A stretch of DNA of 64,000 nt from assembly GCF_000966285.1 (NCBI RefSeq), contig NZ_KQ031391.1, forward strand, positions 5,394,430-5,458,429, in the 5' to 3' direction. The translations under genes were made by a program, and so were the position numbers. This stretch comes from Pseudofrankia sp. DC12 (lineage in GTDB: Bacteria; Actinomycetota; Actinomycetes; Frankiales; Frankiaceae). The notes beneath the pieces are model-generated. The model was not told the origin of the DNA. It saw only the letters and a list, made by a program, of their open reading frames with translations, and searched no databases. This document shows, one piece after another, positions 1 to 9,191 of this stretch; within the stretch, counting starts at the first letter, position 1; each line of letters starts with the position of its first letter.

Positions 1-265
1 CCTACCCGGCAACGCGGTTCCTCCTTCGTACTCGACACTCCGCGCGTCTCCGCCGCTGACAGTGACGAAAGGTTACAGATCAACAGTCTCGCAACACAGG
101 TGCGTTCGATGGACCTTCGGTCGAGCGTCATGGCGCCGACGGGTACCCTGCCATGCAGCCCGCTATGCCGAGCTAGTGATGTTTCAGGGTTGTTCGGCTG
201 GTTGATCCCGCTTTGCTGACGGCTGAGCGGGCGTTGCGAATCTCTTGCGATGCTGGGGGTGAGGC
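1..265. other. Leading intergenic region
   Basis: No convincing gene is seen before the first glycosyltransferase. The stretch is less GC-rich than its surroundings and ends in a G-rich ribosome-binding stretch at about 255-264. It presumably carries the promoter of that gene. No clear operator or repeat was found. Confidence 0.4.
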
Positions 266-1168
266 GTGCGGAGGGTTCCCGTCAGCGTTGTGGTTCCGGC
301 CTTCAACGAGGCGCGCCGGCTTCCATTCTCGCTCCCGGCCCTGGTCGCCGCGTTGCGCGAGTTCCCGGGCGCCGAGGTGATCGTCGTCGATGACGGCAGC
401 GCGGACGACACGGCGGGGATCGCGACCAGGCTGCTGCGCGACCTGCCGGCCGGCCAGGTGATCCGGCTTCCCTGGAACAGCGGGAAGGGCACGGCCATCC
501 GGGCCGGCGTGGCCGCCGCGACGGGTGAGGCGATCGTGTTCACCGACGCCGACCTGGCCTCGGACGTCAACGACCTGCCGTTGCTGCTGGCCGCCCTGTC
601 GGACGCCGAGGTCGCGATCGGGTCGCGGCGCGTCGGCGCGGGCGCCTCCCGCCCCTACATCCGCCAGCTGGGCAGCTGGGCGTTCAACCACCTGACCCGG
701 TCGTTCACCGCCATCGACCTGGCGGACACCCAGTGCGGCTTCAAGGCCTTCCGGCGCGCCGAGGCCAAGCTGTTGTTCAGCCTGTCACGGGCCAGCGGCT
801 TCGGCTTCGACGTCGAGGTGCTGGCCATGGCCACGGCGATGGGGTATCGGATCGTCGAGGTGCCGGTGCGCTGGTCGGAGGAGCCGGGTGGCACGTTCAG
901 CGTCATCCGGCACACGCCGTCCATGATCGTGGACCTGGCTCGGGCGCGGCGGTACCTCCATCAGGCTGGCCGACCGGTGACGCTGGGCGCGGGCCAGCCG
1001 GACGGCACGAGGTCCGGTGCCGCCCGGCGCTCGGATGACGCGGCTGGTGCCGACGTCATCCCGCTTGACCGGGGCCATCCGCAGCCGGCACCGACCAGCT
1101 CGGGCAGCCCACTCAGGTCCTCCGCGGCCGAGGACGCCGCGCACGCCCGCCCGTCCAGCTCGGCCTGA
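266..1168 (+). CDS. Family 2 glycosyltransferase (dolichol-phosphate mannose synthase-like)
   Basis: A 300-residue GT-A fold glycosyltransferase that likely moves a sugar from a nucleotide sugar to a polyprenyl phosphate or glycan at the cytoplasmic membrane face. The N-terminus has the family start VSVVVPAFNEARRL, then VDDGS (about 41-45) and the metal-binding TDAD motif (about 93-96). QCGFKAF and EVPVRW are typical of the dolichol-P-mannose synthase group. No transmembrane anchor is evident. The tail after residue 235 is low-complexity. The GTG start is chosen because it begins just before the conserved strand and has a G-rich site about six bases upstream. It is a paralogue of the gene at 5046, with which it brackets a GT4 enzyme and a flippase-like gene. 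Confidence 0.85.
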   Translation: MRRVPVSVVVPAFNEARRLPFSLPALVAALREFPGAEVIVVDDGSADDTAGIATRLLRDLPAGQVIRLPWNSGKGTAIRAGVAAATGEAIVFTDADLASDVNDLPLLLAALSDAEVAIGSRRVGAGASRPYIRQLGSWAFNHLTRSFTAIDLADTQCGFKAFRRAEAKLLFSLSRASGFGFDVEVLAMATAMGYRIVEVPVRWSEEPGGTFSVIRHTPSMIVDLARARRYLHQAGRPVTLGAGQPDGTRSGAARRSDDAAGADVIPLDRGHPQPAPTSSGSPLRSSAAEDAAHARPSSSA

Positions 1169-1189
1169 GCCGCGTTCAGGCCCGAGCCG

Positions 1190-1224
1190 GGCTCAGGACC
1201 GAACCCGGGCTTCGGTCCTGAGCC
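1190..1224. terminator. Bidirectional hairpin terminator
   Basis: A perfect 14-bp inverted repeat (1190-1203 and 1211-1224) encloses a 7-base loop between the convergent glycosyltransferase genes. No U-tract follows, as is usual for high-GC actinobacteria. Confidence 0.7.
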
Positions 1225-1267
1225 AGCGCGCTCGGCCTGAGTCCGCGCGTCCGCGTCGGCGTCCGCG

Positions 1268-2914
1268 TCAGCGCGTGTCGCGGCCGGCCCGCGTGGTTGG
1301 TGATGTTGGGACCACCGGCCGGGCGGCGAGGCCCGGGCTGTCCGTTGCCCAGGCGCGTCCGGTGCCGACGAGCAGGTCCGCTCCGCTGGCCGGCCGCATC
1401 CGCGCCGTGCTCGCCGCGATGCCGAGCCGCGCGAGCGCGGTCCGGGCGGCCGCCTGTGACGCGCCGTAGAGCAGCGCGACGGCGCCAGGCTCGTCGGTGC
1501 CCGGCTCGGGCGCACCGCCGGGCTCGAACCGGCCAGGTTCGGCTCCGGCAGCCTGGAGGGCGCCGGCGGTGACCGGCCTGGTCCGGTACAGCAGGTCGGT
1601 GCCGCGCAGCGGGGGCGGCGGGTCGTCGGGGGCGAGCGGGAACCAGACCCGGGTGACGGCGTCGTCGAGCCGGCGGCGGTCGCGCCGGCCCGCCCTGGTC
1701 AGCTCGCCGGCCAGGACCGTCGCGAGCAGGGCCGCGCTCGTTTCCCAGGTGAACCCGCCCGCCCAGTGGCTGGCCGCCGCCCGCCACGCCCCCGCGCGGG
1801 CGGGGTCGCTCAGCTCGGTCAGGGCCGCGTCGACGACGGCGCCGAACTGGTCGGGGGAGTCCACGAGCCAGCCGGTCTCGCCGTCCCGGACGGCGTCGCG
1901 CAGCCCGGGAACCCGGAACGCGACCGCGGGCACCCCCAGCGCCCCCGCCTCCAGCACGGACAGGCCCCAGCCCTCGCCGTGCGACGGGTTGACGGTCAGC
2001 CAGGCCGACGCCAGCACCGCGTCCCGGGTGGCCGCGTCGACGTGGCCGTGCCAGCGCAGCGCCGCGCCGGTCGCCGGGCCGCCCTGCGAGACCCCCAGCT
2101 CGGCGGCCCGCGTGGCCAGCCGCTCGCGGTCGGGGCCGTCGCCGATGAAGTGCACCACCAGGCCGGGGTGGCGCGCGGCCAGCGTCGGGATCGCCTCGAT
2201 CAGCAGGTGCATCCGCTTGTGGGGCACCAGCCGGCCGACGCACACGATGGTCGGGACAACGGCCCGGCCGCCGGCCGCGGAGCCGGCGGTGGGGGAGGTG
2301 GTCACCCCGTTGGGCACCAGGAAACGCGGCCCGGGCAGGCCCAGCACCGAGCGGGCCTCGTCCCGGGTGGAGGGCGAGACGACCGCGACCGGGCGCCGGC
2401 GGTACACCAGGCGGCTCCCCGGCTTCTCCAGCAGCTGGCCCGCCCGCGCCACCGGGCCGGGGAAGTAGAGCGGGAACTGCTTCTGGTGCACGTGGTGGAG
2501 CACCTGCACCACCGGCGTCCGGCCGGGCAGGACGAGCGGGCTGAAGAACGGGATGCCGTTCTGACAGTCGACCACCGCGTCCACCCCGCGGCCGGACCGG
2601 GCGAGCCTCGCCAGCCGTGCGAGCGTCGCCGGGTAGACGCCGAACGTGCCACCACCGCGGCGCACGGTCACGCCGTCGACGGTCGCCGTCGCCGGCAGGC
2701 CGCGCGGGCGGGCGGTCAGCAGGGTCACCTCGACACCGCCGGCCGCGAACTGGGCGGCCACCGACTGGCAGAACAGCTCGGCGCCGCCGGACTGCGGATG
2801 GTCGAGGTCCCGCCAGTTCAGGAAGACGACATGCCGGCCCGCGAGCGCCTCCAGGGCGCGCCGCGCGGCCGCACCGCCGGCCTGGCCGGTGGTGGCGGGC
2901 GCTGATGAGGGCAC
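1268..2914 (-). CDS. GT4-family glycosyltransferase (GT-B fold)
   Basis: A 548-residue retaining glycosyltransferase of the GT4 type. The N-terminal Rossmann region has HVVFLNWRDLDHPQSGGAE, an acceptor-side GGAE motif typical of GT4. The C-terminal donor-binding half has TIVCVGRLVPHKRMHLLIEA and, later, NPSHGEGWGLSVLEAGALG, the E-x7-E sugar-nucleotide motif. About 150 residues beyond the usual domain end are Ala/Pro-rich and of unknown role. The GTG start sits after a GAGG site. It is convergent with the upstream GT2 gene and divergent from the flippase-like gene, which suggests one glycan assembly locus. The acceptor cannot be told from sequence. Confidence 0.85.
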   Translation of the reverse strand: MPSSAPATTGQAGGAAARRALEALAGRHVVFLNWRDLDHPQSGGAELFCQSVAAQFAAGGVEVTLLTARPRGLPATATVDGVTVRRGGGTFGVYPATLARLARLARSGRGVDAVVDCQNGIPFFSPLVLPGRTPVVQVLHHVHQKQFPLYFPGPVARAGQLLEKPGSRLVYRRRPVAVVSPSTRDEARSVLGLPGPRFLVPNGVTTSPTAGSAAGGRAVVPTIVCVGRLVPHKRMHLLIEAIPTLAARHPGLVVHFIGDGPDRERLATRAAELGVSQGGPATGAALRWHGHVDAATRDAVLASAWLTVNPSHGEGWGLSVLEAGALGVPAVAFRVPGLRDAVRDGETGWLVDSPDQFGAVVDAALTELSDPARAGAWRAAASHWAGGFTWETSAALLATVLAGELTRAGRRDRRRLDDAVTRVWFPLAPDDPPPPLRGTDLLYRTRPVTAGALQAAGAEPGRFEPGGAPEPGTDEPGAVALLYGASQAAARTALARLGIAASTARMRPASGADLLVGTGRAWATDSPGLAARPVVPTSPTTRAGRDTR

Positions 2915-3072
2915 GGGGGCGGTCCTCGCCTTCGTGGTCGGCGGTGCGGGCGCCGGGCGCGCGGGGAGTGCCCGGCCAACCTAGCCGAGGAATATCCCAT
3001 CCGCCCGGGGTCATACGATTGCCCGGGTCCACGGCCAGTACGGCCGGCGGCGACACGACGCGGAGGCGGTCC

Positions 3073-4707
3073 ATGGGACTCGCGGTGGTGATGCGGCGGG
3101 ATCTCGTCGCGGAACTGTTGCGTGGCCCGATGGCACTCGCCGCGGCCGGAACCGTGACCAACGGCTTCAACCTGGTGATGAACCTGGTCCTGGCCCGCGC
3201 GCTGGACCCGGCCGGCTACGGCGCCGTGGGCGTCCAGACGAGCATCTTCATGATCCTGTCGGTGGTCGGCAACTCCGTGCTGACCGCGACCGTGCACCGC
3301 GAGTCGGCCGAAATCGGCGACACCCGTCGTGAGCGGCGGATCTGGATTCGGCGGCTGCGCAACGTGACCCTGGCGGGGGTCGTGCTGGCCTCACTGCTCG
3401 CGCTCGCCCTGTGCGAACCGGTCTCCCTCCTGCTGTCCTACCCACATCCGCTGGCGATCGCCGAGGCGGCCATCGCGGCCGCGATCTGGGTGGGGCTCTG
3501 CGTCGAGCGCGGCCTGCTGCAGGCCAGGGGCAACTACCCGGCGCTGGCACGCAACCTGGTCTTCGAGTCGGCCTTCCGGATCACCTGCGTCGTCGTCCTG
3601 GTCGCCGCGGGCCTGGGGGTCAACGGCGCGGGGATCGGGCTCGCGCTCGGCTGCCTGGCCGGCGGGGAGCACGCCCGGCTGGCCGTCGCCCGCACCCCGT
3701 CGCTGATCCGTCGGTCGCCGTCCGCGCGCGCGCGGCTGCGCGGTGGCGACGACGTGGTCACACCGACCCCGACCGCCACCGGCCCGATCCCGATGATGCC
3801 GCCGGCGGCGGCCCCGCGGCGGACCCGGGACAGCCTGATCGCCGAGGCGTCGGTCGCGCTGGCCACCCTGGTGCCGCTCGCACTGCTGCAGAACATGGAC
3901 ATCGTGATCGTCGGGTGGCGTAACCCCGACGGGGTGGGCAGCTACGCGGCGATCTCCACAGCCTGCAAGGTCCCGGTGTTCATCGGCCTGGCTGTGGCGA
4001 ACTTCCTGCTCCCGGAGGCGGCCCGCCGGCGCAAGGAGGGCCTGCCCGCTGGGCGGGCGCTCACGATGGCGCTGGTCTGCGTGGTGACGCCCGGCCTGTT
4101 CCTGGCCGCGGTCGGCGCGGTGGCGGGCCACCTGATCCTCTCGCTCGTGTTCGGCCCGAAGCTGGCCGGGGCCGCGCCCGACCTGTGGGTGCTGGCCCTC
4201 GCGATGACGTACCTGGCGGCCAGCCTGATGTTCGCCACCTACCTGCTCGGCGCCGGCTACCGCAAGATCGTCTGGGCGCTCGCCTGCTGCACGCCGCTGA
4301 CCGCGGCCGTGCTGACGCTCGCGAACGGCGACATCGGGCGGACCGCCGCCGCGGGCCTCGGCTGCCAGGCGTTCACCGCGGCCGTCGCGGGCGCGTTGGT
4401 GTACCGCCTGGACCGCCGGCACTTCGCCGCGGCGGGCGACCGCGCTGTGGACGGCTCCGCGCGGCCGGCGGACCGTGACCTCACCGGGGCGGCGCGGCCG
4501 TCGGGCGTGGCTGGATCCGCCGCGTCGGCCGAGCCGGAGGCCGGCCGGGCTGGCTCCGCCGGTTACGACAGGACGGTCGCGCGGCGCCGGCCGACGAGCG
4601 GCTCCCGGGTCGTGTTCGCCGAGCTGGCCCCCGCGGCGCCGGCGTCTGGGCGCCGGCCCGGCCCGGCGGCCCCGGCGATGGAGACGCCCGGCCCCGCCTC
4701 CGCCTAG
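3073..4707 (+). CDS. Polysaccharide flippase-like multi-pass membrane protein (MOP superfamily)
   Basis: About 544 residues with many hydrophobic segments, resembling Wzx/MATE-type exporters that flip lipid-linked glycans. The first helices carry ALAAAGTVTNGFNLVMNLVLARALDPAGYGAVGV, a signature start of the polysaccharide-synthase/flippase family. Roughly 12-14 membrane segments run to about residue 440, followed by a 100-residue cytosolic Ala/Gly/Pro tail. The ATG is chosen because GGAGG lies 7 bases upstream. Longer in-frame starts would overlap the divergent GT4 gene. Position between glycosyltransferases supports export of their product. Confidence 0.75.
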   Translation: MGLAVVMRRDLVAELLRGPMALAAAGTVTNGFNLVMNLVLARALDPAGYGAVGVQTSIFMILSVVGNSVLTATVHRESAEIGDTRRERRIWIRRLRNVTLAGVVLASLLALALCEPVSLLLSYPHPLAIAEAAIAAAIWVGLCVERGLLQARGNYPALARNLVFESAFRITCVVVLVAAGLGVNGAGIGLALGCLAGGEHARLAVARTPSLIRRSPSARARLRGGDDVVTPTPTATGPIPMMPPAAAPRRTRDSLIAEASVALATLVPLALLQNMDIVIVGWRNPDGVGSYAAISTACKVPVFIGLAVANFLLPEAARRRKEGLPAGRALTMALVCVVTPGLFLAAVGAVAGHLILSLVFGPKLAGAAPDLWVLALAMTYLAASLMFATYLLGAGYRKIVWALACCTPLTAAVLTLANGDIGRTAAAGLGCQAFTAAVAGALVYRLDRRHFAAAGDRAVDGSARPADRDLTGAARPSGVAGSAASAEPEAGRAGSAGYDRTVARRRPTSGSRVVFAELAPAAPASGRRPGPAAPAMETPGPASA

Positions 4708-5045
4708 GACCACACCGCCGACGGGAGCCGCGCTGGTACGGCGGCCGCGCGGCGGTTCGTGGCCTTGCCTGCGCGCTCGGTCGACTCGGGGTGCCGCGGG
4801 GTTGGGATCTCTTGCGGGCGGTGATGGTGCGTGCCAGTCGTACCGCGTCCCGTGTCAATGCCTGGACCAGCGGGTTTTCGCCCGTGCGCTTCTCGATGAA
4901 GGTTCAACGATCTGCGCGGATCGTTAGCTTCCCAGACAAAGTGCGACACGTGGGGCGTCCTGTGCGATAGTCGACTCCTCCCGAATGATGACAAAGGTCA
5001 ACCGTTTACGGCCGACGGGCAACTGTCGCTGAGGGGGTCTGCGGC
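4708..5045. promoter_or_regulatory. Intergenic region with an inverted repeat upstream of the second GT2 gene
   Basis: No gene is supported here. At 4906-4925 there is a perfect 7-bp inverted repeat AACGATC-N6-GATCGTT, about 120 bases before the GT2 start. This is a possible operator or an RNA hairpin. The following 100 bases are relatively A+T-rich and likely hold the promoter. Confidence 0.4.
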
Positions 5046-6026
5046 GTGGGTCTGGACTTGGACCGAGTACCAGTAAGCGTTGTCATCCCGGCGTTCAACG
5101 AGAGCCGCCGGCTACCGTCATCGCTACCTGTACTTGTGGCGGCCTTACGGCGCTTTCATCTTCACGCCGCCGAGGTGATCATCGTCGATGACGGCAGTCT
5201 CGACGACACGGCACGGATAGCGGCTGACCTGCTGCGCGACGTGCCAAACAGCCAGGTAATCAGGCTTCCTCGCAACCGGGGAAAGGGCGCCGCGGTCCGC
5301 GCGGGCGTGGCCGCCGCCGCGGGCGAGGCGATCGTCTTCATGGACGCTGACCTCGCTTCCGACGTAGCAGACCTGCCGGCGCTGCTGGCGGCGCTGGAGC
5401 ACGCCGAGGTGGCGCTCGGTTCGCGCCGGCTCGGCGGGTGCGCCGACCGTTCCGCCAGGCGCCGATTTGGCAGCTGGGTGTTCCACCAGATCACCCGGAT
5501 GTTCATCCCGCTCGATCTGGCCGACACCCAGTGCGGATTCAAAGCTTTCCGGCACACCGAAGCGGAGATCATCTTCGGCCTTTCGCAGGTCGCCGGCTTC
5601 GCGTTCGACATCGAGGTGCTGGCCGTCGCCCGGTCGCTCGGCTACCGGATCGCCGAGGTGCCGGTGCGCTGGACCGAGCAGCCACACGGAACGTTCAACG
5701 CCCTGCGGCACACCCCGGCGATGCTGGCCGACGTGGTCCGGGCCCGCCGCAACGTCCGCCGGGCGGTCCGGCACGCTGGCCTCGCCGCACCCGAGCCGCC
5801 GCGGCGCGTCCGGCCACGCGGCGAGCTGAACGGATTCGCCTCGGCCCACGAGGTCGGGCTGGCCAGGCGGCGGCCGGCCCGCTGCACCGGCCAGCCTCCA
5901 ACGGCCTGGTGGAGCGGCCGACGCGTCGCCCCGGCCTGGCCATGGACGTCATCACCCGGGTGGAGCGGCCCGCGCGACGCCCTCAGGACCGCTAGGACCG
6001 GGCCAGCCGCCCGCCGCCAGCCCTGA
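5046..6026 (+). CDS. Family 2 glycosyltransferase, paralogue of the first gene
   Basis: A 326-residue GT-A glycosyltransferase with the same block order as the first gene: VSVVIPAFNESRRL, IVDDGS (about 46-51), the MDAD metal motif (about 99-102), TQCGFKAF and EVPVRWTEQPHGTF. It likely glycosylates a polyprenyl phosphate. The domain ends near residue 240. The last 85 residues are Arg/Pro/Ala-rich, with no recognised domain. The GTG start follows a GGGG stretch. Tandem retention of two paralogues around a flippase-like gene suggests different donor or acceptor use in one pathway; this is inference. Confidence 0.85.
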   Translation: MGLDLDRVPVSVVIPAFNESRRLPSSLPVLVAALRRFHLHAAEVIIVDDGSLDDTARIAADLLRDVPNSQVIRLPRNRGKGAAVRAGVAAAAGEAIVFMDADLASDVADLPALLAALEHAEVALGSRRLGGCADRSARRRFGSWVFHQITRMFIPLDLADTQCGFKAFRHTEAEIIFGLSQVAGFAFDIEVLAVARSLGYRIAEVPVRWTEQPHGTFNALRHTPAMLADVVRARRNVRRAVRHAGLAAPEPPRRVRPRGELNGFASAHEVGLARRRPARCTGQPPTAWWSGRRVAPAWPWTSSPGWSGPRDALRTARTGPAARRQP

Positions 6027-6282
6027 CGTGACGGGCCCGGCCAGGACGCCACGCCCGGCCGGCGGCCGCTCCGGCGGCGCCTGGGCCAGGGGGGGCGGGG
6101 CCACCTCGGCCGCGCTGAGTGGCGCGGGCCATGCTCCCGTGGATGCTGGTGCCACTCCTGCGGGCGCTGCGGCCCGCCGACGCCGTGGCTGGCCCCGCTG
6201 GGCTCACGGGCACGGCGGGCGCGTCTGCCGGGAAGCCCATGGACCGATTGGATTCACTGACCTGTCGGGGAAGGCGGGAACC

Positions 6283-6534
6283 GTGAACGCGGCGGCGACC
6301 GGCGGGACACGACGTCCGGCACCCTGCGGCTCAGAGTCCGCGGTCCGCGGGGTGGAGACCGACGAGGTCGACGGAGTGTCGACCGGGTTCGCGATCATTT
6401 CCGGCGACGCGGTCCTGCGCGCGGCGCCGTCGAGGCTGCTCGCCGCCCCGATCCGGGCCGGACTGGTCCGCCAGGACCGCGGCCCCGGCGGCGAGGTCGT
6501 CGTCGCGTCGGCTGACGGCTCCCTGGTGGTGTGA
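6283..6534 (+). CDS. Small hypothetical protein
   Basis: An 83-residue frame beginning at a GTG with an AAGG-like site upstream. The second half (VSTGFAIISGDAVLRAAPSRLLAAPIRAGLVRQ) is less biased than random high-GC translation, which hints it is real. No family is recognised. An in-frame upstream extension to 6028 is possible but very low complexity. It is convergent with the ABC permease gene. Confidence 0.3.
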   Translation: MNAAATGGTRRPAPCGSESAVRGVETDEVDGVSTGFAIISGDAVLRAAPSRLLAAPIRAGLVRQDRGPGGEVVVASADGSLVV

Positions 6535-6565
6535 CGGACGGCCGTCCCGCAGGTGTCTCCCGCTC

Positions 6566-7351
6566 TCAGGAGGTCACGTCCCGGTAGCGGAAGAGCAGCG
6601 CGGTGATGAGGACCGCGACGGCGCCGTAGCACAGGACCCGCAGGCCCGCGTCCGCGTACGCGGTGGCGTAGCCGTAGCCACCGTTGGCGATGTCCTGGAG
6701 CAGCTGGCCGGGCAGCCAGCTCTCGGCGGGCCGCCAGATACCGCTGACGATGATCTCAATGGGCAGGACGTAGGCGACCCCGACCGAGATCGCGGCCGCC
6801 GGTGACCGGAACACGATCGCGGCGAGCGCGCCGAGGACGCCGAACCCCCAGGCGTTCAACACGTTGTTGAGCACCGCCTTGCCGAGCTCGCCCAGCCCGG
6901 CGAGCGAGCTCCAGGCCCCTGTCGGCACGTTCTTGATCGGCGCGAGCGCGAACGACAGCGCGACGCTGACGGCGGCGGCGGCGAGCACCACCAGCGCGAG
7001 GAACGCCCCCAGCGCCAGGCATTTGCCGAGCAGGAGCCGGAGCCGACGCGGCTGGGCGACGAGCTGGTTGCGCAGGGTTCCGCGGCTGTAGTCGCCGGCC
7101 AGCGCCGCGGCGACCACGCACAGCCCGACGACGCCGAGCAGGATGCTGATGGCGTTCAGCCCCTGAACCAGGCCAGCGGGCCGGCCCAGCTCGGCGGCCC
7201 GTGGCGTCTCGCCGTAGATCGCACGCCCGTCGCTGGCGACGAAGGTCAGCACGGCGCCGAGCGCGGCGATGGCCGCCGTCGCGCCGAACGTGCCGACGAC
7301 GAACCGCCGCCGCAGCAGCTGTGGCCATTCGGCCAGGAATGCGCGGAACAT
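6566..7351 (-). CDS. ABC-2 type transporter permease
   Basis: A 261-residue membrane subunit with about six hydrophobic helices (GTFGATAAIAALGAVLTFVA, ISILLGVVGLCVVAAALAGD, ALGAFLALVVLAAAAVSVAL and others). DYSRGTLRNQLVAQPRR is the cytoplasmic loop typical of the ABC-2 permease family. Its ATG overlaps the stop of the ATPase gene upstream (ATGA), so the two subunits are translationally coupled and form one exporter. The in-frame frame continues upstream of this ATG but only antisense to the partner gene. The substrate is unknown; drug or lipid export is typical. Confidence 0.85.
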   Translation of the reverse strand: MFRAFLAEWPQLLRRRFVVGTFGATAAIAALGAVLTFVASDGRAIYGETPRAAELGRPAGLVQGLNAISILLGVVGLCVVAAALAGDYSRGTLRNQLVAQPRRLRLLLGKCLALGAFLALVVLAAAAVSVALSFALAPIKNVPTGAWSSLAGLGELGKAVLNNVLNAWGFGVLGALAAIVFRSPAAAISVGVAYVLPIEIIVSGIWRPAESWLPGQLLQDIANGGYGYATAYADAGLRVLCYGAVAVLITALLFRYRDVTS

Positions 7352-8772
7352 CAGTGACCTCCCCAGAGCCGACCGGCCCCGGTCCGGCGGGTCGCGCCCG
7401 GTCCGGTGGGGTCGCCGTCGTGTGGGTACGGCTCGGCCGCCTGCGGGCGGGCCCAGCGCCGTCGCGGGCGCCCGGCCGCGGCCCGCCGGCCTTCGGATGA
7501 GTAGCGCGGTGCTGCCGGGTCTGGCCCCTGGCCGCCGGTGGCCGCGGCGCGCCCCGGGTCCGCCCTGGGGCCGGTCCCGGCCGCCTGCTCGGTCGCGCCG
7601 AGATCCCCGTCGGCGCCGCCGGTGGCGCGCAGGAAGGTCTCCTCCAGGCTGGGCCGGTGGGTGCGCAGCCCGCGCAGCGCGATGCCGGCGTTCATGGCGG
7701 CCCGGTTCAGGTCGGCCGCCATCCGTTCGGGCGCGTGCGCGACCACGAGCGTGCGCTGGTCGCAGGAGCCGGCGGCCACCTTCGGCGGCCCGTCCAGTCT
7801 GATCTCGGCGCGTACCCCGAACCCGGCCAGCACGTGCAGCAGCCGGCGCGCGTCGGCGCCGCATTCGGGGGACAGCAGGATGTGGGGGTCCCCGACCGCG
7901 AGCAGGTCGCCCGTCCGGCCCTGGTAGAGCAGCCGCCCGCCACGGATCATGACGACGTGGTCGCAGATCTGCTCGATCTCGGAGAGCAGGTGGCTGGAGA
8001 CGAAGACGGTCATCCCGCCGTCCGCCAGCTCACGCAGCAGCGCGCGGATCTCCCGGATGCCCGCGGGGTCCAGCCCGTTCGTCGGCTCGTCGAGGATCAG
8101 CAGCTCCGGGTCGGGAAGCAGCGCGGCGGCGATGCCGAGCCGCTGCTTCATGCCCAGTGAGTAGGTCGCGAACGGGTCGCCGGCCCGGCCGGTCAGCCGG
8201 ACCATCCGCAGCACCTCGTAGATCCGGTGACGGTCGACCCCGCGCAGCAACGCCAGCTGGCGCAGGTTCTGGCGGCCGGACAGCCCGGGGTGAAAGGTCG
8301 GGCCCTCGATCATGGCGCCGACCTGGGACAGGTAGCGCTCCGGATGGCTCACCGGCTCGCCGAGCACATAGCCCACACCCTCGGTGGGGGTGACCAGCCC
8401 GAGCAGCATCCGCAGCGTCGTCGACTTCCCGGCGCCGTTGGGCCCGACGAAACCGGACAACGAGCCGACCGGCACGTCGAGATCCAGGTGGTCGACCGAG
8501 ACCCGGTGATCGTGACACTTGGTCAGCCCACGGGTCCAGATCGCCGCGTCCGGGCGGCGGGCGGCGCCCACGGCCGGGTCCCGGTGCGGGTCCCGGTGTG
8601 GCAGGTGCAGGTGCGGCACGTGCAGGTGGCCGTGAACCGGGTGCGGCAGCCGCAGGTTCTCCAGGTTCGGGAAGATCGAACGGCTCGGCTCCCGGACCTC
8701 GGCGGCCCGGCCGCGGCCGCGCCGGCCCAGGTCTCCGCGCCGGTCCACGTCCCTGCGCTCGCCCGGCGTCAT
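7351..8772 (-). CDS. ABC transporter ATP-binding protein with His-rich N-terminal extension
   Basis: A 473-residue ATPase that powers the coupled ABC-2 permease. Walker A is GPNGAGKST. The signature region is YSLGMKQRLGIAAALL and Walker B is LLILDEPTNGLD, followed by the H-loop FVSSHLL. The C-terminal region after residue 330 is like the regulatory domain of DrrA-type exporters. The N-terminal 95 residues precede the ATPase fold and contain a His/Pro-rich segment (HPVHGHLHVPHLHLPHRDPH). The ATG start is preceded by GGGAGGAA. A longer frame to 9012 lacks a better site. The His cluster could bind metal; that is inference. Confidence 0.85.
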   Translation of the reverse strand: MTPGERRDVDRRGDLGRRGRGRAAEVREPSRSIFPNLENLRLPHPVHGHLHVPHLHLPHRDPHRDPAVGAARRPDAAIWTRGLTKCHDHRVSVDHLDLDVPVGSLSGFVGPNGAGKSTTLRMLLGLVTPTEGVGYVLGEPVSHPERYLSQVGAMIEGPTFHPGLSGRQNLRQLALLRGVDRHRIYEVLRMVRLTGRAGDPFATYSLGMKQRLGIAAALLPDPELLILDEPTNGLDPAGIREIRALLRELADGGMTVFVSSHLLSEIEQICDHVVMIRGGRLLYQGRTGDLLAVGDPHILLSPECGADARRLLHVLAGFGVRAEIRLDGPPKVAAGSCDQRTLVVAHAPERMAADLNRAAMNAGIALRGLRTHRPSLEETFLRATGGADGDLGATEQAAGTGPRADPGRAAATGGQGPDPAAPRYSSEGRRAAAGRPRRRWARPQAAEPYPHDGDPTGPGATRRTGAGRLWGGH

Positions 8773-9191
8773 CGGCGTGCTTCCTCCCGCGAGGTGTCGT
8801 TGTCCCGGCGATCGGTACACGAAGCGCTCGACTGGTAACGGTGGGTGGGTGTGGTCGAGACCTACCCACCGTTGGGTTGGCCGTACCGGGTCGCACGGTC
8901 CGGTGTGGCCTGCGCACCGACGCGGAGCAACCGGCTGCCAGACCGTCCAGAGTCGTGACGGCGCGTCATGGCGCCGGCCCGGCGACGGCCCGGTGAGGTG
9001 GCCGGGCGACAATGGCCCCAGAGCCCGCCTGGCCGGGACCTGCCAGCCCCGGGCAGATGGCGGGCAGCGTGAGAGGCGGGCGAACGACCCAACAGCCGAC
9101 CACAGCGGCCGCGCGCAACGGCGGCAAGGCCGCGCCGAGCGGGCGCCTGCGCAGCGGGTAGCGGCCCGCGGATGCCAGGAGGGGTGAGACC
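8773..9191. promoter_or_regulatory. Divergent promoter region with long inverted repeat
   Basis: This 419-base gap separates the divergent ABC exporter and phosphatase genes. An inverted repeat with 14-bp arms (8837-8850 and 8860-8873, one mismatch) has half-site AACGGTGGGT and lies about 65 bases upstream of the ATPase start. It could be a repressor operator or an RNA hairpin. The rest is featureless GC-rich sequence. Confidence 0.4.
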
